Of a stretch of 64,000 nt of DNA, positions 16,065 through 24,215 are shown piece by piece. The notes beneath the pieces are model-generated. The model searched no databases and had not been told where the DNA came from. It saw only the letters and a list, made by a program, of their open reading frames with translations. The translations under genes and the position numbers were made by a program. The stretch is from CADDYT01 sp035294125. Its GTDB lineage: Bacteria > Chloroflexota > Ktedonobacteria > Ktedonobacterales > Ktedonobacteraceae. The stretch is from contig DATGLM010000078.1 of assembly GCA_035294125.1 (NCBI GenBank), forward strand, positions 153,480 through 217,479, read 5' to 3'. Position 1 is the stretch's first letter; every line of letters starts with the position of its first letter.

Positions 16065-17588
16065 CTACGATAAGCGGGCAATGGCCTCGTTGATGCGCTG
16101 CATGGAGCGTTCGCGGCCCAGCACCTCCATCATCTGGAAGAGCGGCGGCGTAGCGGTTCGGCCACTTACGGCGGTACGAATCGAGCCGAAAAGCTGGCCG
16201 GTTTTCAGCCCCAGTTCCGTGGCAAGGGCACGCATGGGTGGCTCCATGACGCTGTGCTCCCACTGCTCTATGCCGTTGAGCAGATCGCGGGCGCGAGTCA
16301 GAGCCATCGCCGTGCGCCCGGCATCCATGCCTTTCTGGATGAGCAGCGGCGTCTCGTAGTCCAGTGTGTCGGTATAGAAGAACGAGACGGCGTGCGCGGC
16401 CTCGCCCAGCGTCTTGAGTCGTTCCTGCTCAAGACTGAGTACACGCATCGTATAGGCGAAGTCGAGCGGGCGCTGGACGATATCGGGCAGACCTTCCTCG
16501 GCCTCCGGGCGCTCCATGTAGGGGATAGCGCGGCGCGTGAACTCCTCAAGCGGCAACTGCCGGATGTAGTAGCCGTTCATCCAGGTCAGCTTGTCGGCGT
16601 CGTAGATGCCGCCGGAGATACCGACGCGGTCGAGCGTAAACCGTTCGATCAACTCGTCGCGCGTCATGATCTCGGTCTTGTCATCATACGACCAGCCCAG
16701 TAGAGCCAGGAAGTTGAAGACAGCTTCGGGCAGGTAGCCCTGCCGCTGCAAATCGATCCACGAGGGCGCGCCATGCCGCTTGCTGAGCTTTTTCTTGTCT
16801 TTGCCCAGTACGCTTGGTACGTGGTAGAGTTTGGGAATCTCCCAGCCCAGCGCCTTGTAGATGTGGACGTGACGCGGGGCGCTGGAAATCCACTCCTCAC
16901 CGCGCAGGACATGTGTAATGCCCATCAGGTGATCGTCGACGATGTGCGCCAGGTGATAGGTGGGCAGTCCATCGGATTTGAGTATGATGAAATCGTCGAT
17001 GTCGGCGTTGTTGAAAGTGATATCACCATGCAACTCGTCATGCACGACGGTCTGGCCCTCAAGCGGCATGGCGAAACGTACCGTCGGCCTGATGCCCGCC
17101 GCCTCGTACTCGGCGCGCTGCTCCGCCGTCAGGTAGCGGCAGTGGCGATCATAGCGCGGGGGCAATTTCTGCGCCTCCTGCGCCTTGCGCATCTGCTCCA
17201 ATCGCTCCGGCGTGCAGTAGCAGTAGTAGGCATGGCCCGACTCGATCAACTGATCGGTGTAGTACAGGTAAAGCGCTTTGCGCTCCGTCTGGTAGTAGGG
17301 GCCATAGGGGCCACCAACGACAGGTCCCTCATCATAATCCATGCCCAGCCATTTTAGACCATCCAGCAAGTATTCAACCGCGCCTTCAACGGTGCGGGCA
17401 GTATCAGTATCTTCGATGCGCAGGATAAAATCGCCGCCGGTGTGGCGCGCAAACAGCCAGCTAAAGAGGGCGGTACGATAGCCGCCAATGTGCTGAAATC
17501 CCGTCGGACTTGGCGCGAAGCGCAGGCGCGGCCTCTTCTCTACCTTCTCCGCCTGCTGCTCCTCTAATGAATGCTCTGTCTGTGTCAT
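16065..17588 (-). CDS. gltX: Glutamyl-tRNA synthetase
   Basis: 507 residues. The class I HIGH motif appears as FAPSPTGFQHIGGYRTALF near the N-terminus and KMSKS as KKLSKRHGAP at about residue 255. A zinc-type CYCTPERLEQM ... HCR insertion is present in the catalytic domain. It charges tRNA-Glu (or tRNA-Gln in indirect systems). I chose ATG 17588: AGGAGG lies 12 nt upstream, rather far, but further upstream codons would read through that site. It is divergent from lysA. Confidence 0.96.
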   Translation of the reverse strand: MTQTEHSLEEQQAEKVEKRPRLRFAPSPTGFQHIGGYRTALFSWLFARHTGGDFILRIEDTDTARTVEGAVEYLLDGLKWLGMDYDEGPVVGGPYGPYYQTERKALYLYYTDQLIESGHAYYCYCTPERLEQMRKAQEAQKLPPRYDRHCRYLTAEQRAEYEAAGIRPTVRFAMPLEGQTVVHDELHGDITFNNADIDDFIILKSDGLPTYHLAHIVDDHLMGITHVLRGEEWISSAPRHVHIYKALGWEIPKLYHVPSVLGKDKKKLSKRHGAPSWIDLQRQGYLPEAVFNFLALLGWSYDDKTEIMTRDELIERFTLDRVGISGGIYDADKLTWMNGYYIRQLPLEEFTRRAIPYMERPEAEEGLPDIVQRPLDFAYTMRVLSLEQERLKTLGEAAHAVSFFYTDTLDYETPLLIQKGMDAGRTAMALTRARDLLNGIEQWEHSVMEPPMRALATELGLKTGQLFGSIRTAVSGRTATPPLFQMMEVLGRERSMQRINEAIARLS

Positions 17589-17670
17589 AAAAAAATCATT
17601 CCTCCTCAATAGCACTATGGGGATTCACCTTATTTTATCATAGGAGGGCAACATGCCCTGTGCCAGACTA

Positions 17671-17700
17671 TTGACCCACCTCAGCAGAAATGGATATAAT
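17671..17700 (+). promoter_or_regulatory. Sigma-70 promoter of lysA with a 165-nt leader
   Basis: -35 TTGACC (17671-17676), 18-bp spacer, -10 TATAAT (17695-17700). The start near 17707 leaves about 165 nt before the lysA ATG. I do not recognise a lysine riboswitch core in the leader. Confidence 0.8.
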
Positions 17701-17871
17701 CGATTGCAAACTAATAACAAACATCGAGTGAGTAAAAACACATGATCTGTATCATTTGCAAACAAGCGGAATTGCAAGAGGGAACAGACTCATCTCCAGA
17801 ACTCACCGCAAGAAAGCAATTTGGGAAACTGTTATCTCTAACTTATCGCGTCCTCTTTTTAAGGAGCTTAC

Positions 17872-19221
17872 ATGGATTTTTTGCTGAAAAAACTCTTGCC
17901 CGATACCGCTACCGTTTCCCCTGAGGGAATGTTACACATTTGCGGCTACTCCATCAAAAATTTGGCGCAAACATATGGGACGCCCCTCTATGTATTTGAC
18001 CGCGCCACCATTGTCAATGCCTGTCAGAGCTACCTGCGCGCCTTCCGGGAGCAATACCATGCCTCTGCCGTGCGGGTGCTATATGCCTCGAAGGCGTATC
18101 TTTCGCCTCTGGTGGCCGCTTTAGTAGCGGAGCAGGGGCTGGGGCTGGACGTGGTTTCGGGCGGCGAGCTGCTGGTAGCGCGGCGGGCGGGCGTGCCGAT
18201 GGAGCGCGTCTCGTTTCATGGCAACAATAAATCGGAGGATGAATTGCGGTTGGCGCTGCGCCTGGGCGTGGGTCGCATTGTACTGGATAACTGGAGCGAC
18301 CTGGAGCGGCTCACGCGCATCGTGCGTGAGGGCGAAGCGGAGGGCAAGCAACCGGGTGTGCTGCTGCGTGTGGCTCCTGGTGTGTACGCGGATACGCACC
18401 GCTACCTGCAAACCGGGCATGCCGCCTCGAAATTCGGTTTCCCGCTGTTAGATGGAGAGGCAAAGGCTGCGGCGCTGCGCATCCTGAACGAGGGACAACT
18501 ACGCCTGCTCGGCCTGCACGCGCATTCAGGAACGATGTTGCGCGAGACGCGTCCCCATCAGGAGACGTTGCAGCGCTTGCTGGAGCTTGCTGGCGAACTG
18601 CATGAGCAGACTGGCTGGTGGCCCGTGGAGATCAGCCCCGGCGGTGGATGGGCGATTGACACGCCTGATAACGTGACAACACCCGGTGTTGAGGTGCTGG
18701 CACGGACGTTACAGCAGACGATGGTGCGGGGCATGGAGGCTATCGGTGCTGTTGGCGAGGCGCTGCCCGCGCCGGAGTTGATCGTGGAGCCGGGGCGCTC
18801 GATTATCGCGAGGGCGGGCGTAGCTGTCTATCGTGTCGGGGCGCGCAAGCCGACGGCGGGTGGTGTGACTTATATATTTGTTGATGGCGGCATGGCCGAC
18901 AATATCCGGCCCGCGCTCTATGGTGCGGTTTACACAGCGATTGCAGCCGAGCGCGTGACAGCCACGCCGGAGGAGGAGGTGTGTGTCTCCGGGCGTTACT
19001 GTGAATCGGGTGATCTGCTGATTGAAAAGGTCATGTTGCCGCGCATGCGGGAAGGAGAATTGCTGGCTCTGCCCACGGTGGGCGCGTATTGTCTGCCGAT
19101 GGCGAGCAACTATAACCTGGTTCCCCGCCCGGCTGCCCTGCTGGTGGATGAACAGGACGCGCGGGTAATGGAGCGGCGAGAGACATATGACGACCTGCTT
19201 GCCCGCTATCCGGAGCAATAA
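17872..19221 (+). CDS. lysA: Diaminopimelate decarboxylase
   Basis: 449 residues, fold-type III PLP enzyme. The PLP Lys lies in RVLYASKAYLSP (about residue 70), the glycine-rich phosphate loop in SPGGGWAID, and the dimer-site Cys in VSGRYCESGDLL. HAHSGTML carries the conserved His stacking on PLP. It catalyses the last step of lysine synthesis. AAGGAG lies 6 nt before the ATG. It stands alone behind its own promoter and ends at a strong hairpin. Confidence 0.95.
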   Translation: MDFLLKKLLPDTATVSPEGMLHICGYSIKNLAQTYGTPLYVFDRATIVNACQSYLRAFREQYHASAVRVLYASKAYLSPLVAALVAEQGLGLDVVSGGELLVARRAGVPMERVSFHGNNKSEDELRLALRLGVGRIVLDNWSDLERLTRIVREGEAEGKQPGVLLRVAPGVYADTHRYLQTGHAASKFGFPLLDGEAKAAALRILNEGQLRLLGLHAHSGTMLRETRPHQETLQRLLELAGELHEQTGWWPVEISPGGGWAIDTPDNVTTPGVEVLARTLQQTMVRGMEAIGAVGEALPAPELIVEPGRSIIARAGVAVYRVGARKPTAGGVTYIFVDGGMADNIRPALYGAVYTAIAAERVTATPEEEVCVSGRYCESGDLLIEKVMLPRMREGELLALPTVGAYCLPMASNYNLVPRPAALLVDEQDARVMERRETYDDLLARYPEQ

Positions 19222-19240
19222 ATATCCTCCACCTGCATGC

Positions 19241-19290
19241 ATAGCACCAGGGGCAGACTGATCGATTGCCCCTGGCGCTATTTATCTTTC
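19241..19290. terminator. Hairpin terminator downstream of lysA (probably bidirectional)
   Basis: The stem pairs 19241-19255 with 19267-19281 (ATAGCaCCAGGGGCA and its complement, one A-C mismatch), loop about 11 nt, followed by a U-rich TTTATCTTTC. It sits between convergent lysA and the nuclease gene. Confidence 0.75.
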
Positions 19291-19335
19291 TGGAAAAAGG
19301 TTGCCGGAAATCCCCGTTAAAATCCTTGGGAAAGA

Positions 19336-19857
19336 TCAGTCTTTTCCAAACTCATCCAGCACATCCAGGCTATTGATGAAATCTCGATATGCGTCGAGGT
19401 TATCCGGCTCTATGTCTTTTTTCGGCTCAGCTTTAGGTACAGATTGTTCATCGGTGGTTTCCAGGGCTACTCCGGCTCGCTCCAGTACACTGTCATCGAC
19501 GTAAATCGGTGTCTTAGCGCGCACTGCCAGGGCAATGGCATCGCTGGGACGCGAATCTACCTCGACGTGTCGGCCTGCAACATCCAGAACAATGCGCGCA
19601 TAGAAAATGTCTTCGATCAGGTCGGAGATGACCACACTCACGATTGTGGCACCCAGATCATTTATGACATTCTTGAGAAGGTCATGTGTCAGTGGTCGCG
19701 GTGAGGTCGTACCCTGGAGTTCGACGGCAATGGCATATGCCTCTGCATGCGCTATCCAGATGAACAAGTAGCGTTCCTGCTTCGTCGCTTTTAAGATGAC
19801 TACTCGCTGCTGCGTGGCAAGATTAATACGCACGCTTTCAACTGTCATCTCAATCAT
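19336..19857 (-). CDS. Bifunctional nuclease (DNase/RNase) family protein
   Basis: 173 residues. The BFN domain (PF02577) is plain: LQGTTSPRPLTHDLLKNVI, then FYARIVLD, and the hallmark VDSRPSDAIALAVRAKTPIYV (about residues 98-118). Family members are poorly characterised; nuclease activity was reported for plant relatives. The C-terminal 45 residues are acidic and variable. Start ATG 19857 has AGGG 8 nt upstream; the 40 upstream in-frame residues are unlike the family. Confidence 0.9.
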   Translation of the reverse strand: MIEMTVESVRINLATQQRVVILKATKQERYLFIWIAHAEAYAIAVELQGTTSPRPLTHDLLKNVINDLGATIVSVVISDLIEDIFYARIVLDVAGRHVEVDSRPSDAIALAVRAKTPIYVDDSVLERAGVALETTDEQSVPKAEPKKDIEPDNLDAYRDFINSLDVLDEFGKD

Positions 19858-19908
19858 GCTTTGTTCCCTCTTTCTGAAATCCGGGTCCGTCGAATTCCTG
19901 ACGCCTCT

Positions 19909-19938
19909 ATTGTATACCCTTTTTACTGTTAAGCGCAA
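19909..19938 (-). promoter_or_regulatory. Predicted promoter of the bifunctional nuclease gene
   Basis: Minus strand: -35 TTGCGC (19933-19938), 18-bp spacer, -10 TACAAT (19909-19914). Confidence 0.55.
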
Positions 19939-20091
19939 ATTACGTGGCCGGACTGATCGGTTGGCACTTACAATCAATCCATCAACCAGCCAATCAATAA
20001 ATCAATAAGCATTACGTTACGACCAGGATTAGTCTCTCTCTATCTCCTTAACAGGAGTATAACAAAACCTGACGACTATTCCAAGTCCTCT

Positions 20092-20100
20092 CATAAGAAA
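20092..20100. repeat. Left copy of 9-bp target site duplication
   Basis: CATAAGAAA directly abuts the left IS end and is repeated at 21742-21750 abutting the right end. Confidence 0.9.
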
Positions 20101-20109
20101 GGGTGCCAT

Positions 20110-21285
20110 TCAGATTTTTGCGTGACGCAAATGAAGAGCTTTGGGAGAAAAGGTTTGTCTTCCCCAACGCTTTTGTCCCTCTGTTCGTCCCTTTGGGACA
20201 GCAGGCGCGGCAGCCTTGGAAGAAGGCAGAAGCAAGTACAGGCGCACGAGTTGCTGCTGGAACTGCTCAAGCAGGTGCTGGTAACGCAGCTGGGAGCGTT
20301 GTTGGCGTCGCCGGTTCTGGCTTTGTTTACGCCATTGCTGCTGTTGCTGCCAACCCTCACTCCAACGATCATTGTAGACCATGTTGCGCAAGGCCAACAT
20401 GGGATTGACGTTACTGGCCCGCCAGCGCATGCCTGCTCCCTTGAGACGGGCTTGCATGACGACTTTGTTGCCACTTTCCACACTGCCTGAGCCGATGGGC
20501 CAGCCGTCAGCCTGGAACTGGGGATACTGCATCTGCGACTCCCGCTTGCGCAAGTACCGCAGGGCATCGCTGATGCTCGAGAGCGACCAGCGCTGCTCTA
20601 AGCACTCCAGATGGGAGAGCACCCGCTTGGGACCATGATGCTTGAGTTGGTGCAGCAGCACCCGCAGCCAGCCCTTGGGCAGGTGATAGCCCAGCAATTG
20701 GGCCTGCTCTTCGATCTGGCCGAGATAGCCTGCGGCATGGGCAAAATCCAGAATACGCACCGCATCAGGGCGATGACCATCGACAAAGCCTTGCAGCCAT
20801 TCAGCTCCATCTTGCACGGCACACACCTCTTTGGCCCGCTCCACCCCTCGTCGACTCACCTCCACCGAAGCCAAATCGGCAAAGGTGGCCGCATCGGTCA
20901 AACGCGAAAAGTAGCTATGGTTCTGACTACGGACCGTGCTGGCCTTGTCTTTGGGGCAGACCACCTCTCCAATCACCACGGTTTTGACTTCGGCCCACAC
21001 TCCCCCTCGCAGAGGCACCAGCCCCCCATCGCTGCTCATGAGCATGCGCTCGGCAGGCTCTTCTTGCGGCAAAGGGAAGTCCTTACTGCCTCTTGGCCCA
21101 GCTTGCTCGCTTTGGATCTGCTCCCAAACCGCTCCTGCTGCCAGAGCCTGCCGCCGTGCAGTCGAGTCACTGACCTGGACTCCGAGCAGATCCTGCAGTT
21201 GCTTGACCGCTCGCTCAAAGGGCATCCAGGCGCACAAGCGCACCAGACTCTGATGGGCATGAGGTAAGAGCGCCGTTGACGGCAA
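20110..21285 (-). CDS. ISKra4-family transposase, main (DDE) frame
   Basis: The open frame after the first transposase frame; a TTG at 21285 is only the first start-like codon, since the real product is probably a fusion with orf1. Candidate catalytic acids: LMSSDGGLVPL, then RILDFAHAAGYL, and Glu in GSGSVESGNKVV before RLKGAGMRW. The C-terminus is Gln/Arg-rich. The stop codon lies inside the left inverted repeat, which shows how compact the element is. Confidence 0.85.
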   Translation of the reverse strand: MPSTALLPHAHQSLVRLCAWMPFERAVKQLQDLLGVQVSDSTARRQALAAGAVWEQIQSEQAGPRGSKDFPLPQEEPAERMLMSSDGGLVPLRGGVWAEVKTVVIGEVVCPKDKASTVRSQNHSYFSRLTDAATFADLASVEVSRRGVERAKEVCAVQDGAEWLQGFVDGHRPDAVRILDFAHAAGYLGQIEEQAQLLGYHLPKGWLRVLLHQLKHHGPKRVLSHLECLEQRWSLSSISDALRYLRKRESQMQYPQFQADGWPIGSGSVESGNKVVMQARLKGAGMRWRASNVNPMLALRNMVYNDRWSEGWQQQQQWRKQSQNRRRQQRSQLRYQHLLEQFQQQLVRLYLLLPSSKAAAPAVPKGRTEGQKRWGRQTFSPKALHLRHAKI

Positions 21286-21295
21286 GGCTAATTGC

Positions 21296-21652
21296 TCATC
21301 GAGGGGGAAAAAAGCTGTAGCCGCACGCTGGACAGCTCAGATACTGACGAGTCAGGCGCACCTGTTGACCTCCTTGCGTTTGCAGGCGGCGCTGGTGCTT
21401 GCCCCGGGCCTGCATGCGTTCTCCGCAGTGGGGACACTTCCTGGCTTGCTGACTCTCACCTTCTTGTTCAAGCGGGCTGGCCTGGGCGACCTCCTCGATC
21501 ATTCGGGCCCGCAAGCGGTTCATCTGCTCATCAACGGCGGCTTCGATTTCGGCTAAGGTCGCCTCGGGATGGGCGCTACGCCACTGGGCCATGGCCTGAC
21601 TGGCTTGCTGGCTGCTCTGCTGCCACTGCTGGCTCATCTCTTGTCGGTTCAC
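21296..21652 (-). CDS. ISKra4-family transposase, N-terminal frame
   Basis: 118 residues: a Gln-rich helical start, then a zinc-ribbon pair CPHCGERM and CPACGYSFFP, the N-terminal DNA-binding part of ISKra4 transposases. It stops 11 nt before the first start-like codon of the main frame. The main frame is +1 (or -2) relative to it. The natural switch point is the run T6C5 on the minus strand (+ strand 21303-21313), after CGYSFFP, where translation or transcription slippage would give the full-length enzyme. Confidence 0.82.
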   Translation of the reverse strand: MNRQEMSQQWQQSSQQASQAMAQWRSAHPEATLAEIEAAVDEQMNRLRARMIEEVAQASPLEQEGESQQARKCPHCGERMQARGKHQRRLQTQGGQQVRLTRQYLSCPACGYSFFPPR

Positions 21653-21741
21653 GCTGCTTCCTCTGCTTTCTTCTCTGCTGGCTTTTCACCTCGCCTTCCA
21701 TTTTACCATTTTTGTCTCGTGCAAAAATCTGAATGGCACCC

Positions 21742-21750
21742 CATAAGAAA
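21742..21750. repeat. Right copy of 9-bp target site duplication
   Basis: CATAAGAAA, identical to 20092-20100. Confidence 0.9.
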
Positions 21751-21811
21751 ATGGGAAATTTGGAAAAAAGGCTTTAGGAAAAAAATTCGGAAAAAACGTT
21801 CGATAAAAGGC

Positions 21812-21840
21812 TTGTATTGGAGAGATTGGTATGGTATGAT
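21812..21840 (+). promoter_or_regulatory. Predicted lexA promoter
   Basis: -35 TTGTAT (21812-21817), 17-bp spacer, -10 TATGAT (21835-21840), 62 bp from the IS duplication. No clear LexA box of the GAAC-N4-GTTC type was found. Confidence 0.65.
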
Positions 21841-21926
21841 AGTTTTGAATAAATTTTCTATTTCCATGCCGCTGGAAATGGCCCACGGCATTGGACAGGC
21901 ATATACAGAAAGGCGGTTGATGTTCT

Positions 21927-22574
21927 ATGGCTACTGAACAGGCCAGCGATATTCAGCGCAGGATGTATGAGTTTATCGTCAACTACATCAAGACGGAAGG
22001 GATGCCGCCGACGAACCGCGAGATTGGCCGTGAAATGAACATCGCCAGCACCGGGCACGTTGACTATCATCTCACCATGCTTGAGAAGAAGGGACTCATC
22101 ACCCGGCAGCAAAAAAAGAGCAGGGGCATTAAACTCACCAAAACCGTGCGAGGTGTGCCGGTGATGGGGGCGATTGCCGCCGGTAAACCCCTCGAAATTT
22201 TCTCTGAACCGGATCAGCACGTCGATATGGGCCGCGAACTGGAGCAAGAAGACCATTATGCTCTGATCGTCAGAGGAAGCTCGATGATCGAAGATCATAT
22301 CTGCGATGGTGACTATGTTGTCGTGAAACCACAGCCCAATCCTGAGAGCGGCGATATCGTCGTTGCCGTTCATCTGCAGGAGGGAACAACTGGCAGCGCA
22401 ACGCTCAAGCGTTTTTATCAGGAAAAGGAGCACAATCGTATTCGTTTGCAGCCCGCGAACTCCGAACTTGATCCCATTTACATTCCCAAAAGCGAGTGGG
22501 ACCGCGAATGGCAGATTCAGGGCAAGGTTGTCGCGATTTTCCGTTCCATGTCCCCCTCCAGCCGCGTTGCCTAG
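21927..22574 (+). CDS. lexA: LexA repressor
   Basis: 215 residues. The N-terminal winged helix (residues 1-70) reads QRRMYEFIVNYIKTEGMPPT, then NREIGREM and a recognition helix. The self-cleavage site is Ala-Gly in GAIAAGKPLE (about residue 87-88). The catalytic Ser lies in RGSSMIEDHI and the Lys in GSATLKRFY, as in S24 proteases. RecA-stimulated self-cleavage derepresses the SOS genes. The recent IS insertion upstream could alter its upstream region but leaves the promoter intact. Confidence 0.93.
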   Translation: MATEQASDIQRRMYEFIVNYIKTEGMPPTNREIGREMNIASTGHVDYHLTMLEKKGLITRQQKKSRGIKLTKTVRGVPVMGAIAAGKPLEIFSEPDQHVDMGRELEQEDHYALIVRGSSMIEDHICDGDYVVVKPQPNPESGDIVVAVHLQEGTTGSATLKRFYQEKEHNRIRLQPANSELDPIYIPKSEWDREWQIQGKVVAIFRSMSPSSRVA

Positions 22575-22736
22575 CCGGGTGTCGCCAGCCTCAGAGAAGC
22601 GTGTGCCGGGTAGGAAGCAGCAAGAGCAGCTTACCCGGCCATAAACAACAAATAAGCGTAGAGAAGGAGCTTTCTTCATCTTCTCGTTAATTCTCCTGCT
22701 ACATTTTTTCTTACCTCGATGATGGGAAAAATCCCC

Positions 22737-22765
22737 TTGTGCTTTTCTTCCAATCCTGTTATACT
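22737..22765 (+). promoter_or_regulatory. Predicted promoter of the low-complexity membrane protein gene
   Basis: -35 TTGTGC (22737-22742), 17-bp spacer, -10 TATACT (22760-22765). Confidence 0.6.
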
Positions 22766-22851
22766 CTAACCAAACAAGTTCACTATAGCATAGCTTGCCC
22801 ATGATGTGGAGTACACGCCTGCTTGGGCGGTCAGAAAGGATGCACGAGCTT

Positions 22852-24057
22852 ATGAGAATGGCCCTGGTGGCGTTAGTGCTCGTGGTTGGAGCTGGGGTGG
22901 TTCTCTGGTTTGGTAACACGTTGAATTCCTGGGTCTTAGGCGGTCTAATAGGTGGTCTTGCAGCTTTGCTTATCAGCATTCCGATCTCTGTTACCTTATT
23001 TTTTCACCTTTCCCGGAGACACGAAGAGCAGCAGCGGGTACGCGATGAGGAAGCTGTAGTCCTGGCCCAGGCACATGGATACGGGCGTGGGCGGGGGTAT
23101 GCATACCAGGAAGAGCAGGTTGAGGTGTACGAGGCCGAAAGCTATTTGCTGCCCGAAGGAGAGGCGTGGTACGAGGAAGAAGATGAGCACCAGTACCACG
23201 CGCAATCCATGCAGACGGAACGCTATCTTCCAGTTCTCTCACAGCCCCGTCTTCCTGCACAGCCAGCAGCTCGTAAGCGTCGAGGAGTTGGGCAGCCCGG
23301 TGGCGGGAAAATGCCGGTGCCTCGTCGCGCCTCATCTGCCGATGCGGAGTATTTCCCGGGTTTTATCGGTTATCAGCAGCGATCTTTCCGCAGCCAGCAG
23401 ATGGAAGCTCGCAGAGCGGCTCTTGAGGAAGCGCAAGGCCGCGCTGGCATGACGCGCAGCGCATCCACCAGGAGGCTCTCTGCTGCCCGGCCCACGACCT
23501 CTTTTCAGCAGCCCGATTACGAAGACCAGCCGCCAACCCGTGCTCTACCCCGCCAGGCCGCTCGTCAGAATCGCCCTCGCCGTATCGTGGATAGTACTTC
23601 CGGGCTACTGGCAGATTCCGCTGTCCATCGTTCTCTGCCTGCCGCCGGTGAGACAAGCGCAAGTCGTCAAACACGACGGCCCCCATCTCGCCATGATGAG
23701 CCAGATACAGAATACCTGCAGGAGCGTTTTTCACGGCAGCAGACGGATCCGGTGTACCGGCAGACGGGGCAGCTTCACCAGCAGCAAAGACAGACAGGTC
23801 AGATTGGGGGAACAGGGCAGCTTCGTCAGCAGACAGGACAAACCGGGCAAATACGGCGCAATCCCAATCTTGAGGGGCAGCGCCGCGACCCCGATATTGT
23901 TACTGGCAGCCTGCGCAACCCGATGGTAAGGCGCGCCCCCTATATGTACGAGGACGATGCGCTGCGCGAAGAATTGAGCCAGATGATTGACCCTCCAACA
24001 GTACGCCGTTTCTCGCGCTATGAATCACAACAATACGAGGACGACGAAGAGGAGTAA
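22852..24057 (+). CDS. Membrane-anchored low-complexity protein, unknown function
   Basis: About 401 residues. Two N-terminal hydrophobic helices (roughly 5-22 and 29-50) are followed by about 350 hydrophilic, probably disordered residues rich in Gln, Arg, Glu and Pro. Imperfect QTGQ/TGQL/TGQI repeats lie near residues 300-340 and the C-terminus is acidic (EDDEEE). The tail should face the cytoplasm. No family recognised. Start uncertain: AAAGGA precedes ATG 22852 by 11 nt; ATG 22840 and TTG 22795 are in frame. A strong terminator follows. Confidence 0.6.
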   Translation: MRMALVALVLVVGAGVVLWFGNTLNSWVLGGLIGGLAALLISIPISVTLFFHLSRRHEEQQRVRDEEAVVLAQAHGYGRGRGYAYQEEQVEVYEAESYLLPEGEAWYEEEDEHQYHAQSMQTERYLPVLSQPRLPAQPAARKRRGVGQPGGGKMPVPRRASSADAEYFPGFIGYQQRSFRSQQMEARRAALEEAQGRAGMTRSASTRRLSAARPTTSFQQPDYEDQPPTRALPRQAARQNRPRRIVDSTSGLLADSAVHRSLPAAGETSASRQTRRPPSRHDEPDTEYLQERFSRQQTDPVYRQTGQLHQQQRQTGQIGGTGQLRQQTGQTGQIRRNPNLEGQRRDPDIVTGSLRNPMVRRAPYMYEDDALREELSQMIDPPTVRRFSRYESQQYEDDEEE

Positions 24058-24071
24058 TATCTGACGTAACG

Positions 24072-24129
24072 AAGGGGATGAAAGTCTCGTTTACAGTATC
24101 GAGTAAATGAGAATTTCATCCCCTTTTTC
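24072..24129 (+). terminator. Strong Rho-independent terminator
   Basis: GGGGATGAAA.TCTC.TTTAC (from 24074) pairs with GTAAA.GAGA.TTTCATCCCC, a stem of about 20 bp with single-base mismatches, directly followed by TTTTT (24124-24128). Confidence 0.9.
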
Positions 24130-24215
24130 TCATTTTTGCTAAAATAACTGGCCTCTTTTCTTGAAATGTGTTAGGATTGAGCGGTACATTTTTGAAAAAG
24201 CAGGAGGATAGCGCA

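Larger units (their letters stand above)
20101..21741 (-). mobile_element. Complete ISKra4-family insertion sequence (1641 bp)
   Basis: Terminal inverted repeats of 21 identical bp, 20101-20121 and 21721-21741, beginning GGGTGCCATTCAG. Perfect 9-bp target duplications flank it. It holds two consecutive transposase frames reading toward the left end. The ISKra4 family was named from Ktedonobacter racemifer and its main subgroup makes 9-bp duplications (recalled knowledge). Intact ends and duplications indicate a recent insertion, 185 bp upstream of lexA. Confidence 0.9.

Noticed and set aside
17701..17871. Lysine riboswitch in the lysA leader
   Set aside because: The conserved purine-rich core and helical pattern were not found by eye; only the long leader suggested it.
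17742..17924. 60-codon frame in the lysA leader, overlapping the lysA start
   Set aside because: CIICKQ start looks tempting, but the ribosome site is poor and it overlaps lysA in another frame; a leader peptide is not excluded but not supported.
21785..21805. LexA box upstream of lexA (CGGAAAAAACGTTCG)
   Set aside because: Spacing and left half do not match the GAAC-N4-GTTC pattern; LexA boxes in this phylum are not something I can state.
21858..22979. 373-codon minus-strand frame over lexA and downstream
   Set aside because: Antisense to lexA, which has all its motifs; it also crosses the promoters of two genes.
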